Assembly (NCBI GenBank): GCA_965178125.1
Contig: OZ237764.1
Location: 186,001 to 250,000, forward strand
Length of the DNA stretch: 64,000 nt
Reading direction: 5' to 3'
Source of the DNA: Bilabrum cf. latius
Taxonomy: Eukaryota > Bigyra: Bicosoecida > Bigyra > Bicosoecida
The notes beneath the pieces are model-generated. The model saw only the letters and a program-made list of their open reading frames with translations. It was not told the origin of the DNA and did no database searches. Numbering within the stretch: the first letter of the stretch is position 1; every line of letters begins with the position of its first letter. This document shows positions 60,085 through 64,000 of this stretch, piece after piece. The position numbers and the translations under genes are program-made.

Positions 60085-63000
60085 ATGGACAGCAGCGAAA
60101 CCAAGTCAGACCTTTCAACAAGCCAATCCCCTGGCTCAGGCAGACAGCAATACACCGGTCCAACACCTCCAAAACCGCCGGGTATGGACGTTAAGAAGGA
60201 GCAAGAGGCTGCGCCAAGAAGAGCTCGGCGTTCGCGGCTCGGAACAAAGTCTAAACAGACACGGGAAGAAGCGACGGAACCAGCAGGCGACAGAGCAAGT
60301 GACAAGACAAAAGATGAAACCGCATAGCAACAAACATTACAAACCCTACCTCTACGACCGACAATGAAGCCCTCGAAAGGACCCGGGGCAAGCACACAGG
60401 ACGTGCCCAAGCCGCCCAAAAGGCCACCAACTCGGGCTGCTGGCGAGTCCGGGTCGGGCGCACAGGAGCTGCCCAAGCCGCCCAAAAGGCCACCAACTCG
60501 GGCTTCTAGCAGGCCAAAACCGGGCGCACAGGAGCTGCCCAAGCCGCCCAAAAGGCCACCAACTCGGGCTTCTGGCGAGTCCGGGTCGGGCGCACAGGAG
60601 CTGCCCAAGCCGCCCGTGAGGCCACCAACTCGGGCTTCTGGCGAGTCCGGGTCGGGCGCACAGGAGCTGCCCAAGCCGCCCAAAAGGCCACCAACTCGGG
60701 CTTCTAGCAGGCCAAAACCGGGCGCACAGGAGCTGCCCAAGCCGCCCAAAAGGCCACCAACTCGGGCTTCTAGCAGGCCAAAACCGGGCGCACAGGAGCT
60801 GCCCAAGCCGCCCAAAAGGCCACCAACTTGGGCTTCTGGCGAGTCCGGGTCGGGCGCACAGGACGTGCCCAAGCCGCTCAAGAGGCCAGCCAAGAAGCCC
60901 TCCAGTGAGGCAGGGGCAGGCGCACAGGACGTGCCCAAGCCGCTCAAGAGGCCAGCCAAGAAGCCCTCCAGTGAGGCAGGGGCAGGCGCACAGGACGTGC
61001 CCAAGCCGCTCAAGAGGCCAGCCAAGAAGCCCTCCAGTGAGGCAGGGGCAGGCGCACAGGACGTGCCCAAGCCGCTCAAGAGGCCAGCCAAGAAGCCCTC
61101 CAGTGAGGCAGGGGCAGGCGCACAGGACGTGCCCAAGCCGCTCAAGAGGCCAGCCAAGAAGCCCTCCAGTGAGGCAGGGGCAGGCGCACAGGACGTGCCC
61201 AAGCCGCTCAAGAGGCCAGCCAAGAAGCCCTCCAGTGAGGCAGGGGCAGGCGCACAGGACGTGCCCAAGCCGCTCAAGAGGCCAGCCAAGAAGCCCTCCA
61301 GTGAGGCAGGGGCAGGCGCACAGGACGTGCCCAAGCCGCTCAAGAGGCCAGCCAAGAAGCCCTCCAGTGAGGCAGGGGCAGGCGCACAGGACGTGCCCAA
61401 GCCGCTCAAGAGGCCAGCCAAGAAGCCCTCCAGTGAGGCAGGGGCAGGCGCACAGGACGTGCCCAAGCCGCTCAAGAGGCCAGCCAAGAAGCCCTCCAGT
61501 GAGGCAGGGGCAGGCGCACAGGACGTGCCCAAGCCGCTCAAGAGGCCAGCCAAGAAGCCCTCCAGTGAGGCAGGGGCAGGCGCACAGGACGTGCCCAAGC
61601 CGCTCAAGAGGCCAGCCAAGAAGCCCTCCAGTGAGGCAGGGGCAGGCGCACAGGACGTGCCCAAGCCGCTCAAGAGGCCAGCCAAGAAGCCCTCCAGTGA
61701 GGCAGGGGCAGGCGCACAGGACGTGCCCAAGCCGCTCAAGAGGCCAGCCAAGAAGCCCTCCAGTGAGGCAGGGGCAGGCGCACAGGACGTGCCCAAGCCG
61801 CTCAAGAGGCCAGCCAAGAAGCCCTCCAGTGAGGCAGGGGCAGGCGCACAGGACGTGCCCAAGCCGCTCAAGAGGCCAGCCAAGAAGCCCTCCAGTGAGG
61901 CAGGGGCAGGCGCACAGGACGTGCCCAAGCCGCTCGAGAGGCCAGCCAAGAAGCCCTCCAGTGAGGCAGGGGCAGGCGCACAGGACGTGCCCAAGCCGCT
62001 CAAGAGGCCAGCCAAGAAGCCCTCCAGTGAGGCAGGGGCAGGCGCACAGGACGTGCCCAAGCCGCTCGAGAGACCAGCCAAGAAGCCCTCCAGTGAGGCA
62101 GGGGCAGGCGCACAGGACGTGCCCAAGCCGCCCAAGAGGCCAGCCAAGAAGCCCTCCAGTGAGGCAGGGGCAGGCGCACAGGACGTGCCCAAGCCGCTCA
62201 AGAGGCCAGCCAAGAAGCCCTCCAGTGAGGCAGGGGCAGGCGCACAGGACGTGCCCAAGCCGCTCGAGAGACCAGCCAAGAAGCCCTCCAGTGAGGCAGG
62301 GGCAGGCGCACAGGACGTGCCCAAGCCGCCCAAGAGGCCAGCCAAGAAGCCCTCCAGTGAGGCAGGGGCAGGCGCACAGGACGTGCCCAAGCCGCTCAAG
62401 AGGCCAGCCAAGAAGCTACCCATTCGTGCCTCTAGTGAGGCAGGGATGGTTGCATTGGACGGTGGAACTCCGTTAGAATACCGTCAGGGCTCCAATGGTA
62501 CTTGCAGTCAGGCAGGAGCTGATCTGCAAGGCGGGGCAGGTGCATCGAGGGCCAAGGAGACAGCCCACCGGCGTATCGGCATCGGATCATTGCGATTGGA
62601 GTCTAGCCTCGGGATTGGTTTGGGCGCGTCAATGCCAGCCCAGAGGCGCATGAAATCACCGTCGTGCGAGAAGGAGTTGTGCGTAGCGCTGTCAACGGCA
62701 GCAGCTGTGCACAGGCTCTCTGGTGCTCAGACGAGCACGTGCTCTGCCGTTATGCCAGGTCCATCAATTGTGCCTGCACCTGACAGGCGCATCGTGGACT
62801 TGCACCCATTCGAGGACAGCTCCATTCCTGTGGGTTATGCGATGGCCCAAGATCGAGATGATTCCGCGATGCAGGAGATTGAGGCCGAGGCGCAACGCAG
62901 ACATGCGCTACGAATGGAAGAATTGCTGGCAGCGCAGGTTCGGGAAGAGGAGCGACTTCGGGAGCTGCAGGATCTCGTTGCTGCTGCTAGACGTCAGGCC

Positions 63001-64000
63001 AGGGAGGACGAGCAGCGAGCAGTAGATTGCAAAGCAGCCGCTGAACAGCGTGCGCTGCAGCTACAGGATCGTTTGGAGGAACACGACGCGGCCGAGAGCA
63101 AGGCTTTGGCCCGGCAACAAGCTTTGCAGTTGACGATTCAGTCAATTGAGAAAAACGAAGAAGTCGCAAGAACACGGCGAGCAGCACTCGACGCCGAAAT
63201 AGCAGCGATTGCGGCCAAGGAGCGTGAAGCGGCAAGCAGGCTTTCTAGCGTCGAGATGCGAGCACGCATGGCAGAGAAGCGCGCACAGGAGGCCCAGCAA
63301 CGCACGGAAGCAGCGCAATTACGGATGAACGATGTACTGCGGCAAAAATCGGCTGCTTATCGAGCTGTTTCTGAGCAGCAGGCGAGACTTAAGCATCTTC
63401 AGGCCGAAGTGCGCCTACTGCAGGCCCAAAACGCCCAGGTTGAGCCCGCACCGACGGCGGCACCGACAACCACCATTGTGCCTGTCGAAGCGTCGGGCAG
63501 TCGCGAACAGCACGATCTTGCATCATGCGCGCCTGCCTCCGCAGCTTCTTCACAGCCGGATGAGACTCAATCCACATTGGCGATTAGAGACTTGTTGGAG
63601 GCACAACAGCGCGCGATTGATCAAGCCAGCAGGCTGCAGCGGTTGCGCGACAAGTCCCGAGCGTGCCTCATGCAGTCCACCCAGCTGCACCGCCAGAGCA
63701 TGCACAGTAGTCGGCAGCAACAAGCCGCCGCCCAAGCAATCCAAAGGGGAGGCGAGCTCGCAAGACTAGAGGCAGCGGCTGCTGCGAGGGTGCAAGAGGC
63801 AGAGTACCGCGAGTCGTTGGCTCGCTCAGCAGCTGACGAGGTCCGCAGGGCGCGCCGTGAGCAGCAAGCCTTCACGGAGGAGCAGCTGAGGCTGGTGGCC
63901 TCTCGAAAGCGAGCCGTGCACGAGCAAGAGGTGAAGCTACGATCTCGAGAACTCAGCGTGGCAGAGCGCGAGCGCGAGGTGGCCACGGCTGGCGTGCAAG
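60085..64000 (+). CDS. Pro/Lys repeat plus coiled-coil protein, C-terminus off edge
   Basis: Open from ATG 60085 (MDSSETKSDLSTSQSPG) to the window end, at least 1,305 residues, with one TAG (60325). After a charged 100-residue head, about 30 tandem units of 22 residues follow: first PKPPKRPPTRASGESGSGAQ-type, then PKPLKRPAKKPSSEAGAGAQ-type. A 150-residue linker leads into a long Gln/Glu/Arg/Ala-rich coiled coil (from about 62850: MEELLAAQVREEERLRELQ) that continues to the edge, broken by a Pro/Ser linker near 63440-63550. Lys-Pro-rich repeats of this kind can bind microtubules, actin or acidic surfaces, and the coiled coil suggests a structural or cytoskeletal role; both are inferences. The reverse-strand frame 59979-62423 and the forward frame 60905-62476 are shadows of the repeat. 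Confidence 0.75.
60397..62410 (+). repeat. 66-bp tandem repeat array, two unit types
   Basis: About 30 units of 66 bp. The first seven or so (60397-60860) are the PPKRPPTRAS type with variants; the rest (about 60860-62410) are the PLKRPAKKPSSEAGAG type and are almost identical, with only a few changes (ctcgag for ctcaag, cccaag for ctcaag). Both types share the GAQ(E/D)(L/V)PKP boundary. Such uniformity indicates recent expansion. Confidence 0.95.

Noticed and set aside
60397-62410. CRISPR-like direct repeat array
   Set aside because: The 66-bp units are contiguous coding repeats with no unique spacers, in a eukaryotic gene.
59979-62423. 814-aa reverse-strand frame over the 66-bp repeats
   Set aside because: It is a by-product of repeat periodicity; the forward frame extends without stop from a good ATG into a real coiled coil, while the reverse frame's non-repeat part has random-looking sequence.
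1-64000. Many adjacent pseudogenes with premature stops
   Set aside because: Decay would produce TAA, TGA and frameshifts as well as TAG. Only TAG interrupts frames here, conserved motifs are intact on both sides, and splice phases are preserved.
1-64000. UAG meaning leucine, as in some rhizarian and chytrid or algal codes
   Set aside because: The diagnostic columns in MOT1 and the histidine kinase are Gln columns, and the UAG sites lie in polar, exposed or disordered contexts rather than hydrophobic cores.
1-64000. Programmed stop-codon read-through
   Set aside because: Read-through is leaky and context-bound; up to twenty sites in one gene would leave almost no full-length protein, and no shared downstream context is seen.
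1-64000. tRNA genes, in particular a suppressor-type tRNA-Gln(CUA)
   Set aside because: I looked for cloverleaf-like stretches in the short intergenic gaps and saw none; a covariance-model search of the whole genome would be needed.

Overview
This is a GC-rich, gene-dense nuclear segment from a unicellular-type eukaryote. It carries short spliceosomal introns (about 50 to 240 nt, GT...AG) and typically eukaryotic proteins: a MOT1/BTAF1 ATPase, a SEC12-like protein, a calcium-regulated PPP phosphatase, an OXA1 insertase, a GPCR and a hybrid histidine kinase. I cannot name the lineage from sequence alone.

The central observation is that UAG is not a stop codon here. Read with the standard code, almost every gene breaks into in-frame pieces separated only by TAG. 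Read with TAG as an amino acid, the pieces join without frame change into 15 intact or edge-truncated genes plus one doubtful ORF. I count roughly 115 in-frame TAGs by hand, and no in-frame TAA or TGA inside the exons. At diagnostic positions TAG sits where the protein family has glutamine: after GKT in SNF2 motif I, FSQ in motif IV, AYQ before motif I in MOT1, and the Q before the N-box of the histidine kinase. Genes end in TGA (12 seen) or TAA (2 seen). The inferred code is therefore UAG = Gln, with UGA and UAA as stops.

Layout with that code, left to right: an edge-truncated unknown gene (-, <1..677); a phytanoyl-CoA dioxygenase-like gene (-, 870..2063); a doubtful ORF, perhaps a transposon remnant (+, 2238..3223); a 2,259-aa low-complexity protein in one exon (+, 3674..10453); a 7TM-type hybrid histidine kinase (+, 10961..14970); a 1,684-aa unknown single-exon protein (-, 15181..20235); a CLC chloride channel (+, 20483..23769); a BIVM/papain-fold-like protein (-, 23924..25558); a CAP-Gly/IQ/PPP/EF-hand fusion (+, 25617..28987); an OXA1-like insertase with a very long tail (-, 29144..33304); MOT1/BTAF1 (+, 33402..40035); a 2,412-aa EF-hand protein (-, 40157..47395); a small tail-anchored protein (+, 47660..48425); a GPCR (-, 48650..51751); a SEC12-like WD40/TM protein with a luminal 11-residue repeat array (-, 51869..57105); a SAM methyltransferase (+, 57204..59882); and a 22-residue-repeat plus coiled-coil protein running off the right edge (+, 60085..>64000).

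Genes mostly alternate strands, giving short divergent promoters (58 to 264 bp) and short convergent gaps (120 to 225 bp). There is no operon logic. The common theme is signalling and membrane biology (kinase, GPCR, calcium phosphatase, channel, ER export, insertase), together with unusually long disordered or repetitive extensions. I saw no tRNA, rRNA, CRISPR array or complete mobile element.
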